A DNA stretch of 64,000 bases from Adiantum capillus-veneris (lineage: Eukaryota > Streptophyta > Polypodiopsida > Polypodiales > Pteridaceae). The notes beneath the pieces were generated by a model that did not search any database, was not told the origin of the DNA, and saw only the letters and a list, made by a program, of their open reading frames with translations. Where the stretch lies: contig CM043954.1 in assembly GCA_014529385.2 (NCBI GenBank), positions 90,981,747 to 91,045,746 on the forward strand, read 5' to 3'. Shown in pieces: positions 1-13,010 of this stretch (positions are counted from its first letter, which is position 1; every line of letters starts with the position of its first letter). The position numbers and the translations under genes are program-made.

Positions 1-1985
1 CACCTTCCCAAGGTAGTATTGTGATACTAGAAAACAATATTCCAATCACGTCAAACCAAGAATATATTTCAAGAATTTGAAAGCAGTATGCAAACTCTTG
101 CATACCATACCCTTGCAAGTGTGCATTTACCAGGCTGTTCTCACCTTTTTTCTTTATATAATATTTTTACTTACTTTTTTCTTTAATATTATTAAAGTTA
201 TCTATTTACCTTTTAAGAAATCACATATACTTCTCCAGGCATATCCCTATCCTCATCCCAGGACTCAGATATCATGTCTCCTCCGCCACGTGTTAAGGCA
301 ATGCCTTTACACAATTTCCAATTCTTATTTTTCTTTATCTTGTGTGGGAAAGGCTCCAAAGATAATCTACTCTAGGTTCATTCTTAATCAATAATCAAAG
401 AAGCAGAGCAAAGGTCAGACTGATGACGACCAATGCGAGATAGCCCATTTAGGTTCCTAGTCTTTCCAAGGTTCCTTTTTACCAAACAATTAGAAGAGAT
501 CCTTAATTAAATCACATCCTCCTCCCTTATTTGATCCCTTCATGGATCCATTTTTCTTACTCCTTTTCTCCTCGACATCAGGTCTACCCAGACTAGGACA
601 ATTTTCAAACGCATCCGCGGGTCTCACCACCCGACCGGGACTCACTCCCATCCAATCCCATTTCAAAGAAATTGAGTGAACCCGATCTAAAAACATAGAC
701 CAATGGTTATCAATCCTAGATGTAAAGGACCAACGCCCGTTGCATCCCACAGGTAAACACCTATGACAGACTTTTCCAAACATGTAAGAAAAAGTTCACA
801 CGTAATCTTCTATGTTATGCTAGGGCTATCTACACCAAATCTTCTTGATAAAGCTTTAATCCTAGTCTAAATTTAGTTTAAGTTACTTGACTTACCTAGT
901 TCATTTTAATCTTTGCTCATAAAAGATTGAAAGAAAACAACGAGTCTTTTGGGAGGCAACATTTTGTCTCGACGTAAGATTCAACTTAACCCCACCTTGG
1001 ACGATTCCCAATTGTTTTCTTTTCATCACATTCCATGTCCATGGGAAATCTCCATGGAAGTGATATGAGTTTTTATGTTCAAGTAACACGATCATGACAT
1101 CCATGAAGCTATCCCCTTACTCCCCCCCATATTGCAATTGCAAAACATATTTGAAAGATTACAAACTTGATTTGAAAGCTCTATAGAAAAAAAAAAGTTA
1201 TATTTATTTCAAGTGTTCTTTTGGTAGAGCAAGGGGTCTTTTGATAGGCTTAAAGAGAGTTTTTTTGGAGTAGCGGGGAGCCAATGAGGGCTTGCCCCAT
1301 GGACATTTTTACAAAGTGAAGCCCTCAGTGTGTGTTGTTTGTCAAGCCGGCCATGGTTTTGGTGCTCGTGTCTATGTAAAGTTTTTTTTGATGAAGTGAA
1401 GCCTACATTGCTCTGTATTGGTGCCGGCTCTTCCCTTTTCCCCCTTCTCTTTCTCTTTCTCTCATCTTTTGCCCACGGTGTTGGCTATGTGGAATTGTGT
1501 GCCAATCGGGACCAGCAGATCTTGTGGGTGGAGAGAGTGAATTAGAGTGTTGGTGTGTGTGGTGAGAGGGTTGAGATGGAAAATGGTGTAGTGTGAGTGC
1601 GGTGTGGTGTTTTGTCGTTCAACCTATGTAAAAAAGGAGGTTTTCTTGTGCAAGTGTGTCATTTGAAGCTGATTTTTGAGTACATTGGGGTGTTGTGTAT
1701 ACCTTGGGCTATATGGAGGCATTTGTTTTGTGTGCCAAGTGTGTTCCCCATTCCCACTTTCCAACACTCTTGTCCACCCAACATGTGGCTTATCAATTGG
1801 CATGCATCTTAGATGCTTAAAATGTATTTGGTCATACCCTTCTAACTCTAGTACTGATGGTCCTTATTTAGTGGCCATGTTTGGAATTAATTTATCAATC
1901 TTCAAACCCCATTGGTCCACAATGTCAAGTTTCCCAATTTTGATATTGCACTCCATTTTTGTCCATATAGAATGTATCCTATTTG
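1..1985. other. Degenerate non-coding DNA
   Basis: No frame here has a recognisable domain or sustained coding character. A run of seven C at about 1125-1131 reads as a purine tract on the minus strand and could be an old polypurine tract, but no LTR pair is visible around it. Probably decayed retrotransposon DNA, judged only from the surroundings. Confidence 0.4.
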
Positions 1986-1991
1986 TTGGTT

Positions 1992-2186
1992 CTAACCTCC
2001 TCCTTGAAGTCCACAATGTGCCACATACTCTTCATTAGGGTCCAGATAAATCAGATCCCCATACATGTTGGTCTTGTATAAGTTCAGTATGTGTTTGAAC
2101 CTCAGAGAGATTAACATCCCTTCTTGAGTACAAAAGGAAGACATCTTGGAGCTTAAGTCAAAGGAAGTCTCAAGAATTTCTTTCAC
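1992..2186 (-). pseudogene. Gag N-terminal relic of a Tat-like Ty3/gypsy element
   Basis: A 64-codon open stretch whose middle (hydrophobic FKHILNLYKTNMYG, then YLDPNEEY) closely resembles the start of the larger gag relic near 38.0-38.3 kb, which has YKHILPFYKTNVHG and YLDPNEDY at the same spacing. This is therefore a short remnant of the same retroelement family. Nothing downstream on the minus strand continues the protein recognisably. The identification rests on within-window similarity. Confidence 0.5.
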
Positions 2187-2189
2187 TAC

Positions 2190-3122
2190 GGTCTAGTAGT
2201 TCCCCTTGATTTATGCTCTCTTTCGTAGATATTCTACTCTAAGTTTCTCAATTATAACCCTGACTTGTGATGACACACCTTGATCTAAGGTACATAAAGA
2301 CCCAAAATACTCAATGAGAACAAATACCTAGCCTTTAGAACTAACACTAGCCCGTTTCAATTTTTGTGATTCCAATTTGGCTTTTGCTCAATATTGATTT
2401 CAATCACTCCTATACAATCAATGGTATATCATTCAGTATATGGATCTACAAATATATACAAGGACTCTTGGTGGGAGAAGAAGAATTTATAGTTGGTATC
2501 CTCTTTGATGCACATCCTCCTCATTTGTAGCCTAAAGACTACCATCATCATCCCCAATGGAGATTTTGAAAGGAGTGCCTGCGGCGTGATGCATGCATAC
2601 AGGGAATGGGAGAAGCAGGAGAGGTTGTGTGTGAGTGGAGCGGAGTGGCCTAAAGTGCCACTCACTTCTTATTGCTTTATGTATATAAATAATAAGGAAA
2701 TTGCATTAGTGAGGTCAGGCAGATGGACATTGGACATCCTACCCATAGCAAAAGCATACATACTTTTAACCCCAGAAAATTCCCAATTAAAGGAAAAAAA
2801 TTCCAATAATTGGGTGCTACTATTAAACTACTATTATGCACAAGAAAATAGGTGAGAGACTCTTAACCTATGTCCACTGGCTCGCTCACTTGTTCTACAT
2901 GTAATCGTTTTGGCTCTAGTGATAGGCAAGTGTATCCACACTAGAGCTTGCATGAAAATCTTGTAGACACATTTATATGGTCTGCATAGCCCCACATGTA
3001 AAACCCCTGGAGGTACTTCCTTGAAATGATCCTTTCAACCTCCCTTATATAGCCCCATGGGCCTCATTCCCAATCCACACTAGCAGTTGGTCCCTTGGGC
3101 TTGGTACTTGACCCACAGGGTT
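2190..3122. other. Non-coding interval
   Basis: No recognisable gene. Short open frames on both strands around 2430-2855 overlap each other, have no domain, and look like chance frames. The interval ends at the left target duplication of the small LTR element. Confidence 0.35.
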
Positions 3123-3127
3123 TTATG

Positions 3128-3471
<344 letters not shown>

Positions 3472-4044
3472 CCCTCTTTGCAGCTCATAGTGGACATCAA
3501 TAGTGACACCAAGTTGATGAAGAAGGTACCATGGACACCCCAATAGAAGGACCTGGATTACTGGATACACCTCGATGTTGCTCTCCTCAACTTTGTACCT
3601 AAAATTAATGCCATCTTGAGCATCAGTTGCCTTTGTAGAAACTTTGAATTGTAGACCATACTACATCCTGTAATCCCCATTTGTGAACTATGAACACATC
3701 ACGTCCAAGATATAAAACTCCAAGATAATGAATTGTTGGAACACATCCTGTCCATAATCTAACCAACAACAATGAATTGAATTGGTTCCCTGCCAGAAGC
3801 ATGTGCATTGAACTTCGACCTATGTGTCCAAACAGCAATAACTTGAACTCCAACACAAGGGTCCAGATTAATTATAGGGAGCATTGCTTGCCCCTCTCTG
3901 CCACTCACAAGCCTCTCTCTAGTTGAAGCTAGTGGTGACACCGATCTTCATGTGACTAGAAGGCGGGAGTCCGTGCTAGTGTAGTCACCACCACATCACC
4001 AGCCTCCTTGTTGTCCTTCCTGAGTCACTATCATTGCTTTCCTC

Positions 4045-4700
4045 CTATTGCTTGCTTTTACCTTTGTCTTTGTCTTTGGATTTGCAATCCTTTGTAGAAT
4101 CTTTGTCTTTGCCTTTGGATTTGCAATCCTTGGCCAAATGACCACACTTTCCACATTTGCAACAAAGGTACTTTGTTGTCTTTCTAGAATTTGAAGTAGC
4201 AAGTGCTTCACCATGTGCTTCCACTATCTCAAAAATCTGAATTTTGCCTTGAGTTACCAACACGGCTTCCTCCTCAATGAGAAAAGAGATGAGATCATCC
4301 AATTCCAGCTTTTCCTTAGTGAATTTATTCGTAGTTTCCTTGCCACTATTTCATACTCTTGAGGAAACTTCGTGAAAACAAAGCAACTAATTGGATACTT
4401 GTCAGTGCACTTTTCATAGATGATAGTTGATCATGAATAACTTTAGTCTTCATAAGAAATGATTGCATGGAACCTCCTCGGGGAAAGTGGATGGCAAACA
4501 AATGTCCTAGAAGGGTGATTGCTCACATCATGGAATCCCAATCAAACATACCTAGGACCTTGAACCACATTTCTTGGAAGTCTTCAAGGTCTGAATAGCT
4601 GGAGAAAGGTCCTTTGTAAGGGATTCAGCAATGGCCGACAATGCCTTTTCATTAGCCGCATCCCAATCAACACATGATTTGAGATAATCATCATCTTGAA
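4045..4700 (-). pseudogene. Copia-type gag remnant with CCHC zinc knuckle
   Basis: The last 86 codons (4302 down to 4045) are open. They contain the gag-like LDDLISFLIEEE segment typical of copia gag C-termini, then a zinc knuckle CCKCGKCGHLAKDC (C-x2-C-x4-H-x4-C) and a lysine/aspartate-rich tail in which KDCKSKDKDK-like units repeat. Upstream to about 4700 the minus strand still encodes gag-like sequence (WDAANEKALSAI...) but with frameshifts and stops. The product would have packaged element RNA; as it stands it cannot make a full gag. Confidence 0.7.
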
Positions 4701-4974
4701 GGCGAGTGTATCCGTTGTGGAAATCCCGTGTGGGACGGCCGTCGACAACATCCCATAAGTCTTAACTATAGGTGCCATCATTTCAAAACGCACACGAGGG
4801 GGGGTAGCGCACTGTTGGGTGCAATGTCTCAACATGCAGGCAGGCAGTGGGAGCCTGTGGATAGCCAACAAGGGGGGGAGGTGGGCTGGGGGGCAGCGTT
4901 TGACAATGTTGCTTCTTCTTCTTCTGCTCCTCTTCTCAGGGCTGCTCCTCCACGCCAAGGTCTTCAAGCTGTAA

Positions 4975-4986
4975 GCTTTGATACCA
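4975..4986 (-). other. tRNA primer-binding site of the small LTR element
   Basis: The minus strand reads TGGTATCAAAGC directly beside the LTR end. It differs at one base from the TGGTATCAGAGC site used by elements primed by initiator methionine tRNA. It fixes the element's orientation. Confidence 0.8.
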
Positions 4987-5026
4987 TGTCAAAGTTGACG
5001 ATGTGGAAGCATAGATACCAACGGGA

Positions 5027-5098
<72 letters not shown>

Positions 5099-5294
5099 GA
5101 GAATCTTCTGAACCAATCAACCTTGGCAATGAATAACTGAATGTGTATACAATAGAGGCAAGGGGTTTCTTATATAGAAATCCCAATAATTCCGCTACCC
5201 AAGACTTTGACAAATAAGTAAAATAAATATCTAAAAATCAAACTAAATAATGGGATTACATTGGGCAGTTCACTTGAGATGCCTAGATTTAACA
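4987..5294 (-). repeat. 5' LTR of the small gag-only element
   Basis: 308-bp LTR matching 3128-3471 apart from scattered substitutions and a shorter (GA)n tract at 5024-5102, which carries one CA interruption. Followed by the target duplication TTATG. Confidence 0.9.
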
Positions 5295-5299
5295 TTATG

Positions 5300-7774
5300 C
5301 CCTTGGCATGACATTACTCCTCCCTTGGAGAAGCATTTTAGTCCTTGAAAACAAGAGTGGTGATACATAATGTGTTCCACACTGGCATCCTTCATCAATC
5401 CAACTGTTCATTTGGCTGGAACATGGTTTTGCGGGAGGTTCAATGAAAGCATGAATAACATCTTGATTTTCCACACTGTTGTTCCTTTGCAACCATCTTG
5501 GTGGAACTGTCTCATATACAACATAGTGTGTAAACTCCATTTAGAACTCACTTGACTATGTGAAAGAAGATATCACAACTAAGATGTACCCAAAAGAGTA
5601 CCTCGTTTCAGTTTCCATGAATGTAACCTGCTAACATAACTCATCAGCCAAGTTGCAATCCTTGACTTGTTATCTTCTCGTATCAGTAAACAACCCCACC
5701 CCCATCGTAACTAGTGTTCAAGGTTGAGAAATTGAATTATACATAAAGAGACTAAACCTAGTCAGAAACATGCTTTAACTTATGGTAAGCAAAATCCAAC
5801 TAAAGCAATATATGCTTTCTAATTGAATTTCTTGGTGCTAACGTACGCACTTTGCATCCTTAATCACAAGATTACACTTTGTAATCTACCTAATCTTCCT
5901 ATCTCCTTGGATACTGATAGTAGCATAACTTTTGTAATCTACCTATCCCCTTGGATACTGACAATAGTGAGGTGTGTGGGATTCCCCACAATTTACAAAT
6001 AGTCTTCCAAACGACTAATAAATGGGGATCACAATGTCATACACTATTTCTAAGGAATCAACAATGACTTGCATAACCATCTTGGTTAAATTGAAAAGAT
6101 CCACAAGCACCCAAACCGAGCCATGACCTCTATTGGTGGTGATTGGTAGATTTAATAGCGATCTCAGAGAGATACTACACATAGAGTGCAAAATGCTTCA
6201 TAAGTAACTACTGTGATGAATATGCATGCCGCTCCAAGTCAGTCTTTGCTAAACACTAGGGCCCATAACACCTACTGTGCATGCATTTAGAAAAAACGGA
6301 TTCGAACCTTCATATCCATGATCATACTTGCCAATACTTATGGAGAATGTGATGCTCCTAGCACACATGAAAGAGGAGTGTAAATAGTCCTGAAAAGAAA
6401 CTAAATACTTTCTACTGCAATCATTTCCAAGCCTTGCTGAAATGTTTGAACCATAATAGAATGTGAAACATAAGTCACTTCTAGGTACATACAATGAAAC
6501 CATTTCATCAACAACTCATATCTTTGCTATATGCATAAACAACCATCCGTTAATGTTGTTTAGCAGTACTTGTATCTTAACACATCATTTTGAGTATCCA
6601 AAAATTTTGGGCCACTGAAAGTGTTTCTGATACCTTGTGCTAAAAATGGTCTATAAAACGGATTTGTCTAGCACCTAGGGACTTTGTTGTGACACATAAT
6701 TGAAATAGTGGATGCTAGTGTGAGTCCCAGAGACTCATATTCTCCACATGTGGAATATGTCTCATGTAAGGATGTCTAAAAAAAGAACACCCTTCAAGTA
6801 CGGGATGTACTTGTGCATGGAGGTAACTGCAAACACTATACAATGGGAGTGAGAGGGACCCTCATTAGCCTTGCTCCACACATGCTAAACTGAACTCTTT
6901 GAGTTCCTAGACCATGTTGTATCCCATGTGACAACATGTGCCAAATAAAACCTACAAGTTGGTCTATAACTGCATAATGCGAAAACTTATTTTGAACACT
7001 ACAACCCAAATTTCTGGGCTCTTACATGACCTTGTCATCTCTCTTCAGAGCAAAAATGGATGAAGACATAGAAATTTATGCATCCGACTTGGAAAGGTAA
7101 ATAAAAACATATTCAAAAAAGTGAACAAAACCAAATCAGATGAGTACGTGGGGGTTGAACATAGTGTTCACTTACCAGTACTACCTAAATTTCTTGCCTG
7201 CAAAGGCCTTTTGGTTAAAATTGACTATGGATGGGTTTCCTAACCTCACTCTTATCTTATTGAAGGCATAGCAAGAACCACGAACATGATTGTCAATCCA
7301 TGGTATGAAGCTAACTTGACTAGTGCATGGAGGCTACAAGAGGGTATCAATCTCTTTAAAAACAACAGGCAACTCGCATATAACACAAGCTACACTCAAA
7401 TGACCTAAGTCATCAAAAGCTAGTCGCTAATCAGCAATCAAACCATGATCGTTACAACATCAAACGAAATCCAAATATTATGAAACTTCTAGGACAAGTA
7501 TATAAGACCTAAGCCACCACATGCTTATGGTCTCAAATCTCACTTTCAATGAGTTGCAAAAAATGCAATTATTAACAGTAGTGAGAATTTTACCTAGTTG
7601 TTTTTGACCCCAAATGCATCTAAATGCTTAGCAATGATGCCTCGATACTCCGCTTATACTTACTTTGTGATTTCTTAGACTAAATTCCTACTTATAATAA
7701 AATTAGGCCGCGGGTCAGTGACGTCAAAATCTATGATTTATCATGTAATGTTTACGCCAATGCGAGCTCTTACC
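5300..7774. other. Long non-coding interval
   Basis: About 2.5 kb with no domain-bearing frame on either strand and no repeated ends that I can pair. Composition is ordinary and stops are frequent in all frames. It may be decayed transposon sequence, but nothing visible proves that. Confidence 0.4.
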
Positions 7775-8135
7775 TGTGGTTGCAACGCAACAAACAACAC
7801 TGCAATGTGACAACCGACAAGGGAGATTGAAGCAAGAGAAGGAGAGAAGTGAGCATTGTAAGCTCACGTTGTGTATTTCTTATCCAAAAACTTAATAATA
7901 ACTTTACAAAATCGGATTTTATACCTTAGACAAGGTTTCTTACGTAAAAAACTAATCATCTGGGAGCTCTAATTAAGGATAAATTGATACAATTTGGAAG
8001 CTTATAGCTGTGGCTCATAAATTACAATATCCACTTATTCAATAGGAGTTATAATATTTTTGATTCATCAAAAGAATTGGTGTTTTTACAATAAAGCTCC
8101 CAAAAATTGTTACATGGGTTAGCTTGCTGCTAACA
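7775..8135 (-). repeat. Putative 3' LTR following the coiled-coil gag-like frame
   Basis: On the minus strand this begins TGTTAGCAGCAAGC immediately after a polypurine tract (GAAGAGGGGGGAG, plus positions 8136-8148). It has a TATA-like GGTATAAAATC about two thirds of the way along, and could end at ...CAACCACA near 7775. The upstream protein frame terminates a few codons inside it, as is usual at a 3' LTR. No second copy is in the window, so the far end is inferred from the TGT...ACA convention. Confidence 0.55.
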
Positions 8136-11100
8136 CTCCCCCCTCTTCGACTGTGTCATCCCTTGACACAGTTTCATGGACTGAAGTAATCTTCCGGTTG
8201 ACGGGGCTGGCGAGGCGGTCCTTAAGTGCTTGAAGTGCTTTTTGATATTGGATGCGTCGTTGTTTCTTAGGGACTTGCAAAAACTCAATAGTAACTTTAT
8301 TCTTTAGTTCTATGGCTGAATATCCGATGAATCTTGCAGATAAATTGCTAACCACTGGTTCGAAAATCTTTGTACTCCATGTGAAGAACCCGATGTACAA
8401 AGCTCCTACAAATGTCAACATATTTCTTGATGGCAAGAACATGCATCTGGTAGAGAAGCCTTAAAGGACTTCTTTTGAAGGTTGCCCACTTAAATCATAG
8501 CATAAGCCTTGGTTACCTTCTAGAAAGGACATCCATGGGGCTCTTGCTTGTTCAGGCTCATGAAAAACTTGGATACATGTGAGCAACATGTGGTAGACTT
8601 TAAAAAGCACTGCACACGAGAGGTCAGGGAGGCTCTTGAAGAAGTTCATGGTACCCGTTAGGGTTCTCGCCATGTATTCTTTCGTTGTTGGTCATTGCTT
8701 TGGAGCTGGCAGTTTTGGGTAGTTAAGTCAAGTGGACCTTTTCTTTTTTAGTACTTCATGTGCTTTCCATGTCCTTACCCTTGGTACAGGACAAAATGTT
8801 GGGTCCTTCTGTATTGATTCCGGTGCTCTTGTAAACAAAAGGAGATACCTTGCGTTTTTTGTTGAGCTATTTTTCCTCCATGTGAGGTGGAGAGCATCTA
8901 ACCCTTATTCTTGCATATCCTTGTAGAGTCTTTCTTTTACTTACAAAGCTCCACCTTTATCAAAGGATAAGGAAACAATAGAGTGAAGGACTCTCGACTC
9001 CCAATCCATAGCCGCTTTCCATACAACATCCACTCCTTGAATAATCTGCTCTTTAAGTGCATCTTCTCCAGCTTTAGAGAGTTGGACCATTGGCACTCGT
9101 TCCTTGTCTGTGATTGGTACCTGGAATCGAAAACTTTCTGTCTGCCCTTCAGCTGGTTGTGTTTCTCTTTCTGCAATAGAGATTGATGGTATCTCTACAT
9201 TTGGTTGTTCAGGTGTACCTGCCTCCTCCTGAGTGTCCACATTCCCTTCCCTCAGCAACTAATTGGTTTTTTTCAATTCTTCAATCTCTTTAAGCAACTG
9301 CTCTTCCCTTTGCAATCACATTAGGAAGAGGTCCCTTCTTTGTTCTTGTTCCAGCTTCAACTTAAGTTCCAAGTCTTTGTTTCTCTATTCTAAAGTTTTG
9401 TAAACTTCATCTATCCTCTTGAGTGAAGCTATTGCTAGGTTTTCCCTTATTTTCTTTAGAAATACCACTTGGTCACTGATTTTTTGCTCTTAGTATTGCA
9501 AAGGGGCATTTGCTACATTCAACTGTACTTGCAGCTTTTGCACTGAATGAGTAGTGCTCATAGGTTGTTACTTCAGTCAGCTGTTGGTCCTTTCTTTTAC
9601 ATGCATCCGATAATTTTGTGAGGAGTTCCCCTATTTCTTTCATTTCCTTTTGTTCTTTTTTCTTGATGATTTGGCATTGTTCTACATTGTCCTTGAGCTC
9701 TTTGATTTGGGCTTGAAGATTTTCAATGATATTCATCATGTCTTCAAGCTTGCCTTGGAGAGCATCAATCACTTGTTCAAGTCCTCGAGCTTTAGCATTG
9801 TGGCTAAGAGCTATTGTTTGCATTCTCTCTGTCATTAGCTGCACCTCATTAACTTGGGTGATAACTTCATCCATTTTTTACCACTCTTCGGATTCTGCTT
9901 GAGGCTCTTTAGAAGGTCTAGCCTCATCTTTGGTTTTTTCCTTGGCTGTTCTTGATTGGCTGCCTCCTCTTTTCTCTCGTCTCCTTTTATTTTCCGGCTT
10001 TCATCTGATTGGTTAGTTAATGAAGGGCTTGGAGTAGGAAAAGGCTGATCTTCTTGTTTGGTATTGGCTGAGGATGGTCTTGGAGACATCTCCCCTTGTT
10101 CCCGTTGTGTTTCAATTGGTTTTACAACTTTTGCTTGATGTGGTTGTAGAGCAGTTGACTCTTCTCTAGATTTTCTTTAAGCTTCTAATGCCCCTTGTAC
10201 CTTCAAGGCTTCAGCTTCCGCATACATCCTTTCTAACATGTCCTTTGAACCTTCTTGGCTCTTCTTCTAAGGGTTTTTGGTTCTAGAACCCTTGACTTCC
10301 CTTGGACTCCATAAATCTGGATTCTATCCTCCAACTTGTCTTTTGATCTTGCCTTCTTTTATGGAGGTTCTTCCTGATGGACAACCATTGCCTTTCTTTT
10401 CATTTCTTCTCTTCTTGCACTTTTTTCTTCATTATCCAAAATTTCTTCACTGCTATGGACTTCAGGTGAGCTTTCCCCTGACTCTTCATCTGACTTATAA
10501 TTCCCTTTCTTCTTTGATCTTGTGGCTCATGGAGAGGGCTGAGATGTGATTATCCATGTGTTCTTATCTTGTGTTGGTGGCATGTTATCGGCCATCCCAA
10601 TGACACGATATGCAATTCATGTCAAAACTTCTGGAGCTCCCAAGTATGTTACTCTTCCTTCCTTCTTTGTGCTCTTGAGCACTGTAATAATCACATACTG
10701 AGCATGACTTCAATATTACCTGCGTAATGGTGGTTGCAACAACATGATTTGGGGTAGTGTACCTTGGTGGTTTCTTGGCGAGGAAGTGGAAGTGTTGGTG
10801 ATATAGGCGGGCAGGATCCTCTACTTGCTTTAGCATAAGATTGAAGAAGGTGACGACAACTGTACTCTTTGAGGATGTTCCAGCTGTTTTCCTATCTTTG
10901 GCTCTCATTGTCATACCTTCACTGGGCAGATTTAGTGCTTCAACCACTATGTCTTTGTTGATGACTACTTTGACTTTCTACCCTTGCTGATTTGTGATCT
11001 AGGAAAATCCATCCTCTTTAATTGTTGACAGTAGTTCGTAAGCCCTTTGGAAGGCTACTCCACATGGTTCTTGATCATAAAATTCTTGAAGTCCCAACCT

Positions 11101-11334
11101 CCTGTTGGCTTCTTTTGTAGTTGGCTTAGCTGCTACATCATAGAATTATTTAGGTAGCATTTTCAAATCTACCTGAGTTCCATCTTCACTTTCGAATCTG
11201 TCGGTGAAGACTGTGGTTACTTTGTAGGTTGCTTTGGCCGTTTTCACAAAACTAGGCTCCAACTGATATGGTGGTAACTCTTGCAGTTTTTCTTTTTGGG
11301 TCTTTCTCTTCTTTTCTTTTTCAGAAGCTTGCAT
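8119..11334 (-). pseudogene. Long RT-less gag-like frame with coiled coil
   Basis: About 1,070 codons can be followed leftwards from 11334 to a stop at 8119, mostly in one frame, with several stop codons and a pair of compensating frameshifts around 9.88 kb and 9.48 kb. The N-terminus is basic and lysine-rich. A Pro/Ser/Glu-rich linker lies near 10.0 kb. A clear coiled coil with heptad Leu/Ile spacing follows at 9473-9874 (segments such as IENLQAQIKELKDNVEQC). The C-terminus is acidic and ends VEEGGVLAAS inside the LTR. No zinc knuckle, protease, RT or integrase motif is seen, so this may be the gag-like protein of a large non-autonomous LTR element. Function is otherwise unknown. Confidence 0.5.
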
Positions 11335-12742
11335 TTCACCTATTAAGAGAATACAATTTCAATCTTATAAAATTCCGCTCTAACATGCCTTGTGTCTGAA
11401 TTGCTGGCAAATGATGTCCATTTTGCTTCAAACCAATTTTGGAGCATGCATAGATGCATAAAAACATGTATAGATCAAAATCATTCAATCCAAAAAAAAT
11501 GCAAGCAAAGTAAATAATCGTGATTATTTACAACATGTGATCTAGATACTCTATATGAAGTGTGAGCTCATTTGAGTGTACTGGGTGGAAATGGTGCCAG
11601 ATTTAGTCTTCACACTATGAAACAATAGATATGAAGGGAGTTTGGGTTTCTGAGATCCATATGTGATCAAACTTGATTGGTGGGCTTGTCACATCATCTA
11701 CTTTGGTCTCATGAGGTAAAAAATGAGAATTGGGCTCATTCTTGCAAAAATGTAAATAATCACGATTATTTACTTTTGCATCAATTTGAACATTTTTTCT
11801 TGAAAATTGATTCTCGACATGCTATAGACCCTCTGTGTGAGGTATGGGATGTTTTGGATAAAAAATGTGACAAATAACTCAAAATTTAGACTAAAGAGCT
11901 TTTATTGCGTTTTTTGACAAAATCTGAGATTTACTGGACATTTTGGGCTCATATTTGACATGTGACCTGAGATAGATGTCTACAAGTGATGGGTGAAGCA
12001 CAATGATGATTTTTAAATCGTTTGCAAAAAAGTAAATAATCACGATTATTTACAACAATTGAATTTTATACTTGAAATGATAATTTTATGACCTACACAT
12101 CTTTATTACATCTAAAACAAGTCCTAAAATGTGTTTGGTAAGGTTTGATCATGTTGGCATCATTTTGTGCTCTTGTCAACTTTGAATCACCGGTTTTTGT
12201 TACCACTTGGTATGTAGAGATGTTTGGTCACTGTTGAAGCCATGAACTTGTCCGCTACATAGTCTTGATATGTCAAAATTGATACTTTGTAGTCTTCAAG
12301 TTATTTCCTCTTGTTAGAGAGCTTTCCTTGATTGTTTTCTTGAAACCATCTAGGTGCATTGTGTATAGACCTTGTCTAAAAGCTTCCCATGGAGTCAGAA
12401 TTCAATTATGACAAAAACCTAGATTATTTACTTGGGGACCCCCTCGACCCGTGCCAAATGGTCATCTAATGATATGGATGTGTTCTACTATCTAGGGGCA
12501 TGATATAGTTCAAATCTTGTCCAATTCGATTGAGCTGACAGGCCGCTATGGTTGTTTTTGTATTCTAAGAATCTGTACACAGCTAGGATTCTAGGGTTTT
12601 TGTTGGGACCTATACCTGCTACCTGACTGTATAAAAATGTTCCTTGATAAGTTTAGAACGTATCCCTCATGTCTCGTGTGAAATGGCATTGAAAATGGGT
12701 GACTATGGACTCCAAAAATCACGAGAGCCAGGGATTTCATGA
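11335..12742. other. AT-rich non-coding DNA with palindromes
   Basis: No coding frame is recognisable. The interval holds three copies of a 22-bp palindrome, listed separately. It lies between the gag-like frame and the left end of hAT copy A. Confidence 0.5.
11510..12053. repeat. Three dispersed copies of a 22-bp palindrome
   Basis: Half-sites GTAAATAATC and GATTATTTAC, separated by two central bases, occur at 11510-11531, 11752-11773 and 12032-12053. A further half-site lies near 12422. Two copies are preceded by a TTGCAAAAA-like run. Flanking DNA between the copies is not obviously duplicated. The motif resembles the GATTACGTAAATA sequence at the left end of hAT copy A, so these could be transposase or host-factor binding sites, but that is inference. 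Confidence 0.7.
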
Positions 12743-13010
12743 ACGTAATCATGATCGGGTGATTACGTAAATAACTATAGTATTTACACAAAAAAATCAC
12801 GTGATCATGTTAATTGTTAACGTGACTTTGATTTTGAGTTGCAAAAACCTATAGAGCCGGTTAGCCCTCTGGGTTTTTTCATTTTCCCTGCGGGGCCCGC
12901 CGGGCCTTTTTATTTTCCTAGCGGGCTTGCCGGGTATATGCAGTAGCCCAGCGGGCCCACCGCGAAAATGAAAAAGCCCGGCGGGCGTAATTATATATAG
13001 TAAATAGTGT
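12743..13010. repeat. Left subterminal region of hAT copy A (GC-rich inverted repeats)
   Basis: ATCATGATC and CACGTGATCATG palindromic motifs are followed by CCGGTTAG and then GGGCCCGCCGGGCC, CCCAGCGGGCCCACCGCG and GCCCGGCGGGC blocks, which can pair with each other. The same arrangement is at 43351-43610 and, inverted, at about 20520-20790. Such subterminal repeats normally bind the transposase in hAT elements. Confidence 0.7.

Noticed and set aside
77-394. Hydrophobic 105-codon plus-strand frame near the window start
   Set aside because: Low-complexity Phe/Ile/Leu composition from T-rich DNA, with no domain or neighbouring evidence.
12731-12750. An 8-bp target duplication for hAT copy A
   Set aside because: I compared bases left of 12743 with those right of 20780 and found no convincing 8-bp match, so I claim none.
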